A DNA stretch of 36,827 bases, taken from an uncultured Ruminococcus sp. Lineage in GTDB: Bacteria > Bacillota > Clostridia > Oscillospirales > Ruminococcaceae. Under the pieces are notes generated by a model. It did not search any database, was not told the origin of the DNA, and was given only the letters and a program-made list of their open reading frames with translations. Both the position numbers and the translations under genes were made by a program. Positions within the stretch are counted from its first letter, which is position 1. Each line of letters starts with the position of its first letter. Positions 24,100 to 32,285 of the stretch are shown here, piece after piece. The stretch spans positions 1 to 36,827 of the forward strand of contig CAMWOX010000002.1 of the NCBI GenBank assembly GCA_947175975.1. The letters run 5' to 3'.

Positions 24100-24237
24100 A
24101 GTGTTCGTACGGTTTGTGATTCTACTCCCGTATGAGTAACACTCGTTTTGTTGTCTCCTTTCTTTTGTTCTACACAAAAATTGTTCTGATTTTTTCTTAT
24201 TTCCCGACAGGGCTGTTTGCAGTCCTGTTATTTTTTT
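24100..24237 (+). ncRNA. Candidate small regulatory RNA, about 135 nt, with Shine-Dalgarno-complementary stretch
   Basis: Within the 470-bp region without a protein gene (23757-24227), a promoter at 24065-24093 is followed 114 bp after its -10 by an intrinsic terminator, with no ORF between. The predicted 5' end folds into a two-part hairpin: AGTGTT (24100-24105) with AACACT (24138-24143), and TACGG (24108-24112) with CCGTA (24128-24132). The middle, 24147-24172, is pyrimidine-rich and contains TCTCCTTTC (24154-24162), complementary to ribosome binding sites; such C/U-rich single-stranded motifs are the targeting elements of many Gram-positive small RNAs. It does not resemble 6S RNA, SRP RNA, tmRNA or RNase P RNA. 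Expression is unproven. Confidence 0.55.
24207..24237 (+). terminator. Intrinsic terminator of the candidate small RNA
   Basis: ACAGGGCTG (24207-24215) pairs with CAGTCCTGT (24220-24228), a 9-bp stem with one G-T pair and a 4-nt loop, followed by TA and seven T. The T-run overlaps the last codons of the convergent DUF3781 gene. Confidence 0.8.
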
Positions 24238-24506
24238 AGGGATTTGATCTTGTGTGCTGTGATAATTGTAAAATTTCCGGCATGGATTGTCAGCCGGATA
24301 TTTCCTGTTTCGCAATAGAAATTTTTTCCGTTCTGATAGATCAGACACTCCGGTTGCCGGATTGTTTCTTTGCAATAATTGACTATATCTGGAACAGCAA
24401 TCTGATCCAGGCTTAAATTTTTCCATATTCTGTTAGCACCTAATGCCGTTGTGTGGATCTTATCAAGACTGGATAGTAATATTTCTTTTTCAGATCGTTT
24501 ATCCAT
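24228..24506 (-). CDS. DUF3781 family protein
   Basis: A 92-residue cytoplasmic protein matching the small DUF3781 family in its characteristic segments: LDKIHTTALGANRIWKNL near the N-terminus, a central IVNYCKETI with a KNFYCETGNIRLTIHAG strand pair, and the end FTIITAHKI. The function of the family is unknown. The ATG at 24504-24506 is the best start; GAGGAG stands somewhat far upstream (about 13 nt). It is the last gene of the minus-strand cluster, separated from glucokinase by a perfect 12-bp hairpin, so its expression may be reduced or independent. Its 3' end overlaps the terminator of the opposing candidate small RNA. Confidence 0.78.
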   Translation of the reverse strand: MDKRSEKEILLSSLDKIHTTALGANRIWKNLSLDQIAVPDIVNYCKETIRQPECLIYQNGKNFYCETGNIRLTIHAGNFTIITAHKIKSLKK

Positions 24507-24535
24507 TATTTTTTTGATACTCCTCTTCCGCAAAC

Positions 24536-24569
24536 AAGCCTTTCACGGATTGCATCTCGTGAAAGGCTT
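24536..24569 (-). terminator. Perfect 12-bp hairpin between glucokinase and DUF3781 (weak terminator or processing site)
   Basis: AAGCCTTTCACG (24536-24547) and CGTGAAAGGCTT (24558-24569) pair perfectly around a 10-nt loop. On the minus strand only GTTTG follows, a poor T-tract, so partial termination or mRNA stabilisation is as likely as full termination. Confidence 0.5.
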
Positions 24570-24591
24570 ATCCTATTTATTTAAAATTTTA

Positions 24592-25551
24592 TTATTTTGC
24601 AGCCGCACCCAGGAATGCCGCACCAATCAGACCAGCATCATTGCCGAGTTCTGCAATTACGATTTTCGTATTTTTTGCAGAATTGCGTGTATAGACTTCT
24701 TTTTCTACCAGTGCTTTCATCGGAAGCAACAGCGGATCGCCCTCATTGCATACACCACCGCCGACGCACAGCACATCCGGCTGGAAAACATTGATCGTGT
24801 TCGTGATCCCGGCAGCCAGGTATTTGATATAATCGTCAACGACTTCTTTTGCCGCTGGATCGCCCTGACGCATGGCATCGAATGCTGTTCTTGCAGAAAC
24901 TTTGTTATTTCTTTCTGCTGTGATCTGATGCATTTTGGAATCCGGTACAAGTTCCATTTTTTCTTTCGTCATCCGAATCAGTCCCGTTGCGGAGGAGTAT
25001 GCCTCAAAACAGCCCTTTCTTCCGCAGGAACATTGTGCGCCGTCCACCTGGATGACAGTATGTCCGATCTCACCACCGGCAAAATTCGAGCCTGCGTAGA
25101 TCTTTCCATCAATGATGATGCCGCCGCCGACACCAGTCCCCAGAGTAATGCAGACAGCATTCTTTGCACCCTGTGCCGCACCTGCGACATATTCACCGTA
25201 AGCCGCCGCATCGGCATCATTCGCCGCATAGATCGGCTTGTCAATATGCTTTTGGATGTATGCCACCATGGGCGTATTTTTGAATCCCAGATTATTGGAA
25301 TACTCAAACACACCTGTTTCACTGTTGACAGTACCGGGTGTACCAATACCGATCCATTCAATCTGATCCATTGTGAGACCTGCATCCTCTACGGCTTTGA
25401 TCGCCATAGCTGCCATGTCATCAGCGATTTCTTCCGCCGGACGGGGTCTGTTGGTTTTTGTGCTTGCCTTTGTGAGAATCTGATAATTCTCATCCACAAC
25501 GGCGGCAACGATATTTGTGCCGCCCAGATCAATGCCAACATAGTATTTCAT
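24592..25551 (-). CDS. glcK: ROK-family glucokinase
   Basis: A 319-residue sugar kinase of the ROK family, probably phosphorylating glucose to glucose-6-phosphate with ATP in the cytoplasm. Visible motifs: the ATP-binding GIDLGGTNIVAAVVD near the N-terminus, GIGTPGTVN, the catalytic Asp in ANDADAAAYGEY, TLGTGVGGGIIIDG, the sugar-contact GGEIGHT, and the zinc-binding CSCGRKGCFEAY. There is no N-terminal DNA-binding domain, so it is an enzyme rather than a NagC/XylR-type repressor. AGGAGG precedes ATG 25551. It follows the GH25 gene on the same strand with a gap of about 30 bp. Specificity for glucose over other hexoses is inferred from the overall match to Firmicute GlcK. Confidence 0.93.
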   Translation of the reverse strand: MKYYVGIDLGGTNIVAAVVDENYQILTKASTKTNRPRPAEEIADDMAAMAIKAVEDAGLTMDQIEWIGIGTPGTVNSETGVFEYSNNLGFKNTPMVAYIQKHIDKPIYAANDADAAAYGEYVAGAAQGAKNAVCITLGTGVGGGIIIDGKIYAGSNFAGGEIGHTVIQVDGAQCSCGRKGCFEAYSSATGLIRMTKEKMELVPDSKMHQITAERNNKVSARTAFDAMRQGDPAAKEVVDDYIKYLAAGITNTINVFQPDVLCVGGGVCNEGDPLLLPMKALVEKEVYTRNSAKNTKIVIAELGNDAGLIGAAFLGAAAK

Positions 25552-25580
25552 GAAAAAATACCTCCTTGAAAAATAAAATA

Positions 25581-26411
25581 TTAATATATCGCAGTTTCCT
25601 GCGTATCAGGCTGATTTTCCGGATCTCTGGCAGGCAGTGAAAATTCTTTCAGGAATGTTTCAAAATCCGCATGATAAACATTCAGATCAATGCAGACTTC
25701 TGTATGATCCGCCTGGATGCCGTCGTAGCCGTCTAATTTTCCCTGATCGGAATACTGCCAGAAATTCCAACGGTTCATAGGCTCAGTATAAGTATCTCTC
25801 ATCCAGATGGGATAGTCGCTGTAACCGCCGCCCAGGATGTAATAATAATACGTTTTTGCAGTAATATAAATAATCGGCTTGACATGATAATATTCTTCCA
25901 GTTCTGCAAGAAGGGAATCAAGAATTTCCCTGGTTTCTGATTTGGACAAAGGATTTTCCGCATAGTTCCCGTAAAATTCAAAATCCACGACAGGAGGAAG
26001 CTTGTCATCCAGTCCGCCGACTGTCTGGATAAAATTCTGTGCCTGTGTCTGACCAGAACTCTCAAAACTGAAAAAATGATATGCGCCGGCATAGATCCCG
26101 GTATTTTTAATATTCTCCCAGTTCAGGGCGAAACAGGGATCCTGATGCGAACTGCCCTCTGTGGCTTTGATGAAAGCAAACCGCACATCCTGGGATTCGA
26201 GTATATTCCAATCAATTTCTCCTTGGTAGCGTGACACATCCACACCCATGACCGGATATTTTTCCGGATCGGGAACAGCATTCGGCTCACCGGTATAGAT
26301 TTTCAGCATCCGGAATCCGAAACATCCAACTGCAATAAGAATCACAGCGATAAGCAAAAAAATGATCAGTCTGCCGTAGGCGATCTTTCTGCCTTTAAGA
26401 AACTGATTCAC
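25581..26411 (-). CDS. Membrane-anchored GH25 lysozyme (muramidase)
   Basis: A 276-residue protein with one N-terminal transmembrane helix (about residues 15-34) and an extracellular GH25 domain. The domain shows GVDVSRYQGEIDW at its first strand, FAFIKATEGS, AGAYHFFSF and the catalytic acidic pair in VVDFEFYG (about Asp143 and Glu145), plus IYITAKTYYYY and FWQYSDQG. It should cleave the MurNAc-GlcNAc bond of peptidoglycan. The GTG at 26411 is taken as start because AGGTG stands 10 bp upstream; the in-frame TTG at 26420 is too close to that site. It lies about 50 bp downstream of metH with no clear terminator between, so read-through from the methionine genes is likely despite the unrelated function. 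Confidence 0.92.
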   Translation of the reverse strand: MNQFLKGRKIAYGRLIIFLLIAVILIAVGCFGFRMLKIYTGEPNAVPDPEKYPVMGVDVSRYQGEIDWNILESQDVRFAFIKATEGSSHQDPCFALNWENIKNTGIYAGAYHFFSFESSGQTQAQNFIQTVGGLDDKLPPVVDFEFYGNYAENPLSKSETREILDSLLAELEEYYHVKPIIYITAKTYYYYILGGGYSDYPIWMRDTYTEPMNRWNFWQYSDQGKLDGYDGIQADHTEVCIDLNVYHADFETFLKEFSLPARDPENQPDTQETAIY

Positions 26412-26463
26412 CGTATGCAAGCACCTGTGAAATCATAATTATAAAATAGCATCATAATTCCCC

Positions 26464-28833
26464 CTAGTTTTGGAAAATTCGTTTTGCAATATCAACTGTT
26501 TCCTTGGCATCCTTTGCATAGAAATCTGCTCCGATTTTTTCCGCATAATCTGCCGTCAGGACAGCTCCTCCGACAACAGTCTTGCACCAGGGACAGCGTT
26601 CATGCAGTAATTGAATGGTTGCTTCCATGGATGGAAGTGTCGTTGTCATGAGTGCTGATAAGCCTACTAATGGTGCATGAGAGCGTTCTGTGGCTTCTGC
26701 AACAGCTTCATAGGGAACATCTTTGCCAAGATCAATGACTTCATAGCCGTAATTTTCCAACAGAATTTTCACAATATTTTTACCAATATCATGAATATCA
26801 CCCTTGACCGTTGCCAGTACAATCGTGCCGCGGCTGACGGATTCACCATTTGATTTACAGAGATGATTCTTAATGACTTCAAACGCTGCCTGTGCGGCAG
26901 ATGCTGAGGAAATCAACTGTGGCAAAAAGCTCTTCCCGGATTCAAAATCAGCTCCGGCTTTGTCCAGTGCAGGGATTAGCATTTCATTCACGATCTGCAT
27001 CGGTTCGGATGATTCCAGTAATGTTCCTGTAAGATTACCGGCTTCGGATTTCAGACCGGATAGAATGGCAGATTCTAATGTCATTCCAGAACTGCCAGGA
27101 CTGGCAACAGGCTTGCTTTCCGGTGATTCCGTACCGTAGTGGGCAATATAATCCACAGCATTCTTATCAATATTCGCCAATAATTTATAAGTCCGGACAC
27201 AGGACATCATACTTGCTGTATTGGGATTGATGATCGGCAGATCCAGTCCGGCATAAAGTGCCATTGTCAGAAAATTTCTGGTAACAAGTTCACGGTTCGG
27301 CAGTCCGAATGAGATATTAGAAACACCCAGTACAGTATGCAATCCTAATTCTGTTTTGACTCTGTGCAAAGCATCCAGTGTCTGCATCACACCTTCCTGT
27401 TCCGCAGAAGCCGTAAGTGTCAGGCAATCAATATAGACATCTTCCCGGCGGATTCCCAGGGATAATGCACGGTTCAAGATTTTTTCAGCAATCGCAAATC
27501 TGCCCTCAGCGGTCTTAGGAATGCCGTTTCGATCCAGTGTCAGACCAACCACAGCAGCTCCATATTTTTTCACCAACGGCAAAATCGTCTGCAAAGATTC
27601 TTCTTCGCCATTGACGGAATTTACAATCGGCTTGCCATTATAGCATCGCAGACCGGCTTCCAGTGCTTCGGGATTTGTTGTATCGAGCTGTAAGGGGGTG
27701 TCTGTGATTCCCTGGATGGCTTTGACTGCGGTACGCATCATAGCAATTTCATCAATATCTGGCAGACCAACATTGACATCCAGAATATCCGCTCCGGCAT
27801 CAATCTGCTGAATTGCCTGATTCAGAATATAATCTATATCCTGTTCGATCAGGGCTTGCTTGAAACGTTTTTTGCCGGTGGGATTAATCCGCTCGCCGAT
27901 AACTCTCGGCTGGTCAATGATGATTGTCTGATTCGCAGAGCAGACGGCTGACGGGATCGAATGCTTTCTCTGTATTGGTGTTCTGGTTTTCAGCATTCTG
28001 GAAACGGCTTCGATATGTGCTGGTGTTGTACCACAGCATCCGCCCAGGATCACAGCACCGGAATCAATGAATTTTCCACAGCAGGAAGCGAATTTTTCCG
28101 GATCAAAATTGTAGGAATTTGTCACAGGATCAGGCAGACCGGCATTTGGCTTGACAATGACAGGAAGTGTTGTCCATTCGCATAATTTATCCACAATCGG
28201 ACGTAATTCCTCAGGACCAAGCGAACAGTTGACACCAATGGCATCCACACCGAGTCCCTCCAGAGTGAGTGCCATAGCCGGAATTTCACAGCCGGTGAAA
28301 GTCCGCTGATTCTCTTCAAATGTCATTGTAACAAGAATTGGTTTCGTGCTGTTTTCTTTTGCGGCAAGCACAGCGGCACGGACTTCCAGCAGATCCGTCA
28401 TAGTTTCAAATACAATCAGATCTGCATTAGATCCTGCAAGAATCTGTTCCCGGAATATATCATATGCTTCCTCGAATTTCAGCGTCCCGGTCGGTTCTAA
28501 TAACTGTCCGATTGGTCCAATATCCAGGGCGACATATTCCGCACCGGAACGTTTTGCATTTGCAACCGCAGTGCTGATAATATTCTGTACAGATTTATGT
28601 GTTTTTGCCATCTTAAGCCGGTTTGCACCGAATGTGTTGGTGTAGACTACGTTTGCACCGGCATTCACATAAGCTCTGTGAATCTCTGTGATCAGCTCCG
28701 GATCTGTGAAATTCAACAATTCCGGAATACCGCCGGGTGGTAATCCTGCGGCCTGGAGCATTGTCCCCATACCGCCGTCAAGAACCAGAAATTTATGTTT
28801 TTCAAGAATTTTCTGAAAATCAGATTTTTTCAA
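26464..28833 (-). CDS. metH: Cobalamin-dependent methionine synthase without the activation domain
   Basis: A 789-residue MetH that transfers a methyl group from methyltetrahydrofolate via cobalamin to homocysteine. In order: the homocysteine-binding barrel (LDGGMGTMLQ, with zinc ligands in GVNCSLGPEEL and LGGCCGTTPAHI); the pterin-binding domain (VIGERINPTGKKRFK, ADILDVNVGLPDIDE); a helical cap; and the cobalamin domain, whose ligand His lies in GDIHDIGKN. The C-terminal SAM-dependent reactivation domain is absent and is encoded by the gene just upstream. The start is TTG 28833, inside a TTGA overlap with that gene's stop, with GAAAGGAG 10 bp before it; an earlier TTG at 28866 would add 11 residues upstream of the SD and is rejected. 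Confidence 0.95.
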   Translation of the reverse strand: MKKSDFQKILEKHKFLVLDGGMGTMLQAAGLPPGGIPELLNFTDPELITEIHRAYVNAGANVVYTNTFGANRLKMAKTHKSVQNIISTAVANAKRSGAEYVALDIGPIGQLLEPTGTLKFEEAYDIFREQILAGSNADLIVFETMTDLLEVRAAVLAAKENSTKPILVTMTFEENQRTFTGCEIPAMALTLEGLGVDAIGVNCSLGPEELRPIVDKLCEWTTLPVIVKPNAGLPDPVTNSYNFDPEKFASCCGKFIDSGAVILGGCCGTTPAHIEAVSRMLKTRTPIQRKHSIPSAVCSANQTIIIDQPRVIGERINPTGKKRFKQALIEQDIDYILNQAIQQIDAGADILDVNVGLPDIDEIAMMRTAVKAIQGITDTPLQLDTTNPEALEAGLRCYNGKPIVNSVNGEEESLQTILPLVKKYGAAVVGLTLDRNGIPKTAEGRFAIAEKILNRALSLGIRREDVYIDCLTLTASAEQEGVMQTLDALHRVKTELGLHTVLGVSNISFGLPNRELVTRNFLTMALYAGLDLPIINPNTASMMSCVRTYKLLANIDKNAVDYIAHYGTESPESKPVASPGSSGMTLESAILSGLKSEAGNLTGTLLESSEPMQIVNEMLIPALDKAGADFESGKSFLPQLISSASAAQAAFEVIKNHLCKSNGESVSRGTIVLATVKGDIHDIGKNIVKILLENYGYEVIDLGKDVPYEAVAEATERSHAPLVGLSALMTTTLPSMEATIQLLHERCPWCKTVVGGAVLTADYAEKIGADFYAKDAKETVDIAKRIFQN

Positions 28834-29495
28834 TTGCAGTGGACTCCTTTCATACGATAGGGACAATTTTTGGAAAGATTACAAGCAGTACAGCCTTTTC
28901 GGGTTTTCTCCACAGGTTGATCCGATAAGCCAATGATCGCCGTGACGGATTTCCGAGGTGTCATTAAGTTGCTTTCTGTCAGACAGATTCCGGTTGTTTT
29001 CTGTGCTTGTAATAATGCTAAAATATCACTCTGTACAGATAATGGGAAATCCCCGTAGCCGGGACTGAATCGCCATGTAGCGTATTTCTGTTTAAAATTT
29101 TCAAGAATTTCTAATTCTGCGGCATCACAGAGTTGTTCTGTCAACGCACTTGCCATAGCATCTGTCATCATGCCTGCCAGGACATCGCTGGTTTGTACAA
29201 GCCGGATGCAAGTATCTGTATGCTGTGACAGCGTTGCACAGAACAGAATCATTTCTTGACAGTTCATCAGATGTTTCTGAATATCCTGTCCCAATAACAG
29301 AAATTCCAGATCGGATTTCTGGAATAATTTCCAGCAGTATCTCGGCTGAATTGCCTGTAATAATTTTTTTTCGCAGATTTCGGCAAGATCCAGAAATTTC
29401 TGATCCGGATTTTCCGGCAATCCCATATACCGGAATGCCTGTCTGCGGTCAACGGCAGTTAATTTTTCTCTGAGGGAATAATTAGGATAATACAT
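28830..29495 (-). CDS. Stand-alone methionine synthase activation-domain protein
   Basis: A protein of about 221 residues corresponding to the reactivation domain missing from MetH. In full-length MetH this domain binds SAM and allows reductive methylation of oxidised cob(II)alamin. The signature RFSPGYGDFPLSVQ is clear, and VDRRQAFRYMG opens the family core. The C-terminus carries a cysteine group, GCTACNLSKNCPYR plus a final Cys, seen in related clostridial proteins and possibly metal- or cluster-binding. ATG 29495 overlaps the end of metF by 14 bp; ATG 29543 is an alternative with a 62-bp overlap. Neither has a strong SD. Its stop overlaps the metH start by 4 nt, so the two halves are probably made in equal amounts. 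Confidence 0.88.
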   Translation of the reverse strand: MYYPNYSLREKLTAVDRRQAFRYMGLPENPDQKFLDLAEICEKKLLQAIQPRYCWKLFQKSDLEFLLLGQDIQKHLMNCQEMILFCATLSQHTDTCIRLVQTSDVLAGMMTDAMASALTEQLCDAAELEILENFKQKYATWRFSPGYGDFPLSVQSDILALLQAQKTTGICLTESNLMTPRKSVTAIIGLSDQPVEKTRKGCTACNLSKNCPYRMKGVHCN

Positions 29496-30345
29496 CTCTG
29501 CCCAGGATGCCGGATACGGCTTGTGTGATTCTTTCAGCGACATAGGGATTATTCATTGTATATAAATGAATGCCATCCACACCGTTTGCGGCTAAATCCA
29601 CGATCTGGTCGACAGCATAGGCAATCCCAGCATCCCGGATTGCTTCGGGACTATGCCCGAACCGCTGCATCATGACAGTAAATTTTCTTGGCAGACTTGT
29701 ACCGCATAAGCTTACCATGCGCTGGATCTGGGATGCATTGACAACGGGCATAATACCTGCCTCGATTGGTACATGAATCCCAATGATTTCGCATTTTTCC
29801 CGAAATTCATAGAAATACTGATTGTCAAAAAACAACTGGGAAATCAAATGATTTGCACCTTTGTCTACTTTTTCTTTGAGATGCTGTAAATCTGATACAG
29901 CAGAAATTGCCTCCGGGTGGATTTCCGGATAGCAGGCGGCATAGATTTCAAAATCGCCCTGTGCCTTGATAAAATCAATCAGATCACTGGCATATTTAAA
30001 ATCTGTCTTTTCGGGACGTTCCGGACTCTTGTCACCACGCAGTGCCAGAATATCCGTGATGCCGTTTTTTTTGAAATCTTGCAGTACCTGGGAAATTTCT
30101 TCTTTGGAGTAAGAAATACAGGGCAGATGGGCAATGGATTTCACATGATATGTATTCTGAATTTTGGCAGACAGCTCACAAGTCAGCTTTCCACCATTCA
30201 TGCCGCCGCCTGCACCGTAAGTCACGCTGATAAAATCCGGGTGCAGATCTGCCAGTTTTTCAAAGCAGTTTGCAATTTTTTCAACAGGTGTGGTCAGCTT
30301 CGGGGGAAATACTTCGAAAGAGTAGATCATTTTTTTTGTATTCAT
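29482..30345 (-). CDS. metF: 5,10-methylenetetrahydrofolate reductase
   Basis: A 287-residue flavin-dependent TIM-barrel enzyme that reduces methylene-THF to methyl-THF, the methyl donor for the MetH encoded downstream. Motifs: YSFEVFPPK with the proton-donor Glu11, FISVTYGAGG, HLPCISYSKEE, ILALRGDKSP, GANHLISQLFFDN and GIMPVVNASQI. The C-terminal GVDGIHLYTMN is typical. The length fits the bacterial type without a regulatory domain. AGAGG lies before ATG 30345. It is 14 bp downstream of ung and overlaps the activation-protein gene, forming a methionine-synthesis cluster in the order metF, activation protein, metH. Confidence 0.95.
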   Translation of the reverse strand: MNTKKMIYSFEVFPPKLTTPVEKIANCFEKLADLHPDFISVTYGAGGGMNGGKLTCELSAKIQNTYHVKSIAHLPCISYSKEEISQVLQDFKKNGITDILALRGDKSPERPEKTDFKYASDLIDFIKAQGDFEIYAACYPEIHPEAISAVSDLQHLKEKVDKGANHLISQLFFDNQYFYEFREKCEIIGIHVPIEAGIMPVVNASQIQRMVSLCGTSLPRKFTVMMQRFGHSPEAIRDAGIAYAVDQIVDLAANGVDGIHLYTMNNPYVAERITQAVSGILGRDVLS

Positions 30346-30359
30346 AGAACTTTCGCCTC

Positions 30360-31037
30360 TTATCCATAAATCTTCCAGTCAATCGGCTTCAGATTATGTG
30401 CCTGTAAGAACTGGTTGGCCTGTGAGAAGTGCCGGCATCCGAAAAATCCGTTGCTTGCAGAGAGCGGAGACGGATGAGCAGCTTCTAAGATTAAGTGATT
30501 CGGATTTGTAATCAGTGCTTTTTTTTTCCGTGCAGGTGTCCCCCATAACAAAAATACAATCGGATCAACACGGAGATTCAGCAATTTGATGATTTCATCC
30601 GTGAACACTTCCCAACCCTGTCCTTTGTGACTGTTTGCTTGTCCTGCACGGACAGTCAGGACAGTATTCAACAGCAATACACCTTGCTTTGCCCAGTCTG
30701 TCAGTTCGCCGTGCATTCTTGTGTTATCAATTCCAGTATCACTGAGAATTTCTTTGTAGATATTTCTCAGGGAGGGGGGGACTCTCACGCCTTTCTTGAC
30801 AGAAAAGCTCAGTCCGTGTGCCTGCCCTGCACCATGATAAGGATCTTGCCCCAGAATCACAACTTTGATATTGCTGTATGTGGCATGTCTGAGTGCATTG
30901 AAAATATCATGCATATCCGGATAGATTGTCTGTGTGGCATATTCCTGCTTGAGAAATTCCCGTAATTTGAGATAATAGGCTTTCTGCATCTCATCTGCAA
31001 GCAGAACATCCCATTCGTTATCAAAATAGTTTTGCAT
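30360..31037 (-). CDS. ung: Uracil-DNA glycosylase (family 1)
   Basis: A 225-residue DNA repair enzyme that removes uracil from DNA. The family 1 active-site motif VVILGQDPYHGAGQAHGLSFS (with Asp65 as the catalytic Asp) and the DNA-intercalation motif HPSPLSASNGFFG are both intact, as is LLLNTVLTV. Length and motifs match active Ung. It is the first gene of the minus-strand cluster and lies directly behind a promoter at 31097-31125. Its place at the head of a methionine operon looks incidental. Confidence 0.96.
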   Translation of the reverse strand: MQNYFDNEWDVLLADEMQKAYYLKLREFLKQEYATQTIYPDMHDIFNALRHATYSNIKVVILGQDPYHGAGQAHGLSFSVKKGVRVPPSLRNIYKEILSDTGIDNTRMHGELTDWAKQGVLLLNTVLTVRAGQANSHKGQGWEVFTDEIIKLLNLRVDPIVFLLWGTPARKKKALITNPNHLILEAAHPSPLSASNGFFGCRHFSQANQFLQAHNLKPIDWKIYG

Positions 31038-31096
31038 TTTTAAAACCCCAATCCTAAATAATAAAATTAAAATATGATCAAAAACTGACCTATTCT

Positions 31097-31125
31097 ATTT
31101 TAGCATATTATTTCCAATATTGCAA
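31097..31125 (-). promoter_or_regulatory. Promoter of the ung-metF-metH cluster
   Basis: On the minus strand TTGCAA (31120-31125) and TAAAAT (31097-31102) are separated by 17 bp. The leader to ung is about 55 nt; no SAM, cobalamin or T-box riboswitch structure was recognised in it. Confidence 0.65.
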
Positions 31126-31150
31126 GGGGTTTCCGATTTTTTTTTGAGAA

Positions 31151-31528
31151 TTATAAAATATTCCAAAATTCCGGAAGTTCTTCTTCATAGAGATTCTGGA
31201 CAAGCATTCGTAATCTTGCAATTTCCGCAGAAGTATTTTTCTGATTGGCGAGAATCATAGGTTTCAGACTGGAAACAATTTCCCGCATTTCGTCAAGCTC
31301 TGTACCGTTGACGAATAAACCTGTAATATTATGATATTTTTCTAATTCTGATTCCAGTTTGTCATAAACAACAAGTGTATCTTCAATTGATCCTGTCTGG
31401 AATGTTGTTTCGAGTTGGTCTATGATTGCCAGATATGTTTCACTCTTGGATTTTAATATCATCAAAGAAGAAATACATAGCAGAATCAAGCCAATCAGAA
31501 TGCCGACACTGGCTTTGCAGTGGTTCAT
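31151..31528 (-). CDS. DUF4363 family small membrane-anchored protein
   Basis: A 125-residue protein with an N-terminal transmembrane helix (about residues 8-24, VGILIGLILLCISSLMIL) and a helical extracytoplasmic part containing DQLETTFQTGSIEDTLVVYD and KLESELEKYHNITGLFVNG. This pattern and its position directly behind a DUF421 gene match the DUF4363 family, which is regularly paired with YetF-like proteins in Clostridia. The function is unknown; a partner subunit of the DUF421 protein is likely. It lies 13 bp downstream of the DUF421 gene. Confidence 0.8.
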   Translation of the reverse strand: MNHCKASVGILIGLILLCISSLMILKSKSETYLAIIDQLETTFQTGSIEDTLVVYDKLESELEKYHNITGLFVNGTELDEMREIVSSLKPMILANQKNTSAEIARLRMLVQNLYEEELPEFWNIL

Positions 31529-31541
31529 AAAATCATCCTTT

Positions 31542-32219
31542 CTAGTTTTTCTGATCTTTTTTAATAATCTGATAACGACATGCCTGGTCGGCTGTCATCA
31601 TAAAAATTTCCGGAATGGACGTGCCGGAATTTCTCAAAATCAGATCCAGCCATTTCCGATCCTGTCCGATACTTGCTAAGGCATGTTCCCGGAGCTGACC
31701 GTCTGCAATAATGACTTGCGGCGGATTGCAGTCTTTTTTGGCAGTATGCACATCTTCTTTTGTGGCAGGCTGATCCGCTGATTTCTGGTAGACTGAAACA
31801 CTGCCGTTTGTTTCTACAATCGCAAACTGTACTTCTTCGATCGAGAAGATACCTCCCAGACGCAGTGCTGTCATGACATCATCCACAGAGAACCTGAGTG
31901 TCCGGAGCATATCCTGATCCAGAATACCGTCCCGGATGATGATTTTCGGACTGCCAGAAATCAGTCTCCGGAATTTGACAGATTTCAGTGAAATCCAGGA
32001 GACAAGCACTTCAAAACAGACCAGTGCCAGGATTGGCATAATCCCATGCAGGAGGGGAATTTCAATATCTTCCAATGATAACGTGGCAATATTGGAAATT
32101 AGAATCGTTGTGACCAGCTCCGCTGGCTGTAATTCTCCTAACTGGCGTTTTCCCATTAATCTGATAGAGAACATGACAACGAGATATAAAATAAAAGCCC
32201 GGATTAAAACAATCGTCAT
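31542..32219 (-). CDS. DUF421 (YetF-like) membrane protein
   Basis: A 225-residue membrane protein with three N-terminal helices (around residues 3-22, 36-50 and 58-78) and a cytoplasmic DUF421 domain. RLMGKRQLGELQPAELV is the family hallmark, followed by KIIIRDGILDQDMLRTLRFS, DDVMTALRLGG and VQFAIVETNGSVSVY. In Bacillus, DUF421 paralogues occur in spores and some are linked to germinant-receptor lipid organisation. The ATG at 32217-32219 follows AAGGGTG. Co-transcription with the DUF4363 gene is almost certain. Confidence 0.9.
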   Translation of the reverse strand: MTIVLIRAFILYLVVMFSIRLMGKRQLGELQPAELVTTILISNIATLSLEDIEIPLLHGIMPILALVCFEVLVSWISLKSVKFRRLISGSPKIIIRDGILDQDMLRTLRFSVDDVMTALRLGGIFSIEEVQFAIVETNGSVSVYQKSADQPATKEDVHTAKKDCNPPQVIIADGQLREHALASIGQDRKWLDLILRNSGTSIPEIFMMTADQACRYQIIKKDQKN

Positions 32220-32285
32220 AACAGCACACCCTTAGCATTAAAAAATCTGAAAATCATAATCATGATTACTATATCCAGATCTGCA

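Noticed and set aside
23956..24426. A 156-codon frame on the minus strand
   Set aside because: It overlaps the DUF3781 gene in another frame, has no ribosome binding site and crosses the candidate small RNA terminator. Its composition is random-looking.
24451..25569. A 372-codon frame on the + strand
   Set aside because: It is a shadow of the ROK glucokinase gene on the opposite strand, with no family resemblance.
31038..31150. Possible SAM or cobalamin riboswitch ahead of the ung-metF-metH cluster
   Set aside because: The leader is only about 55 nt, AT-rich and without the conserved cores of either riboswitch.
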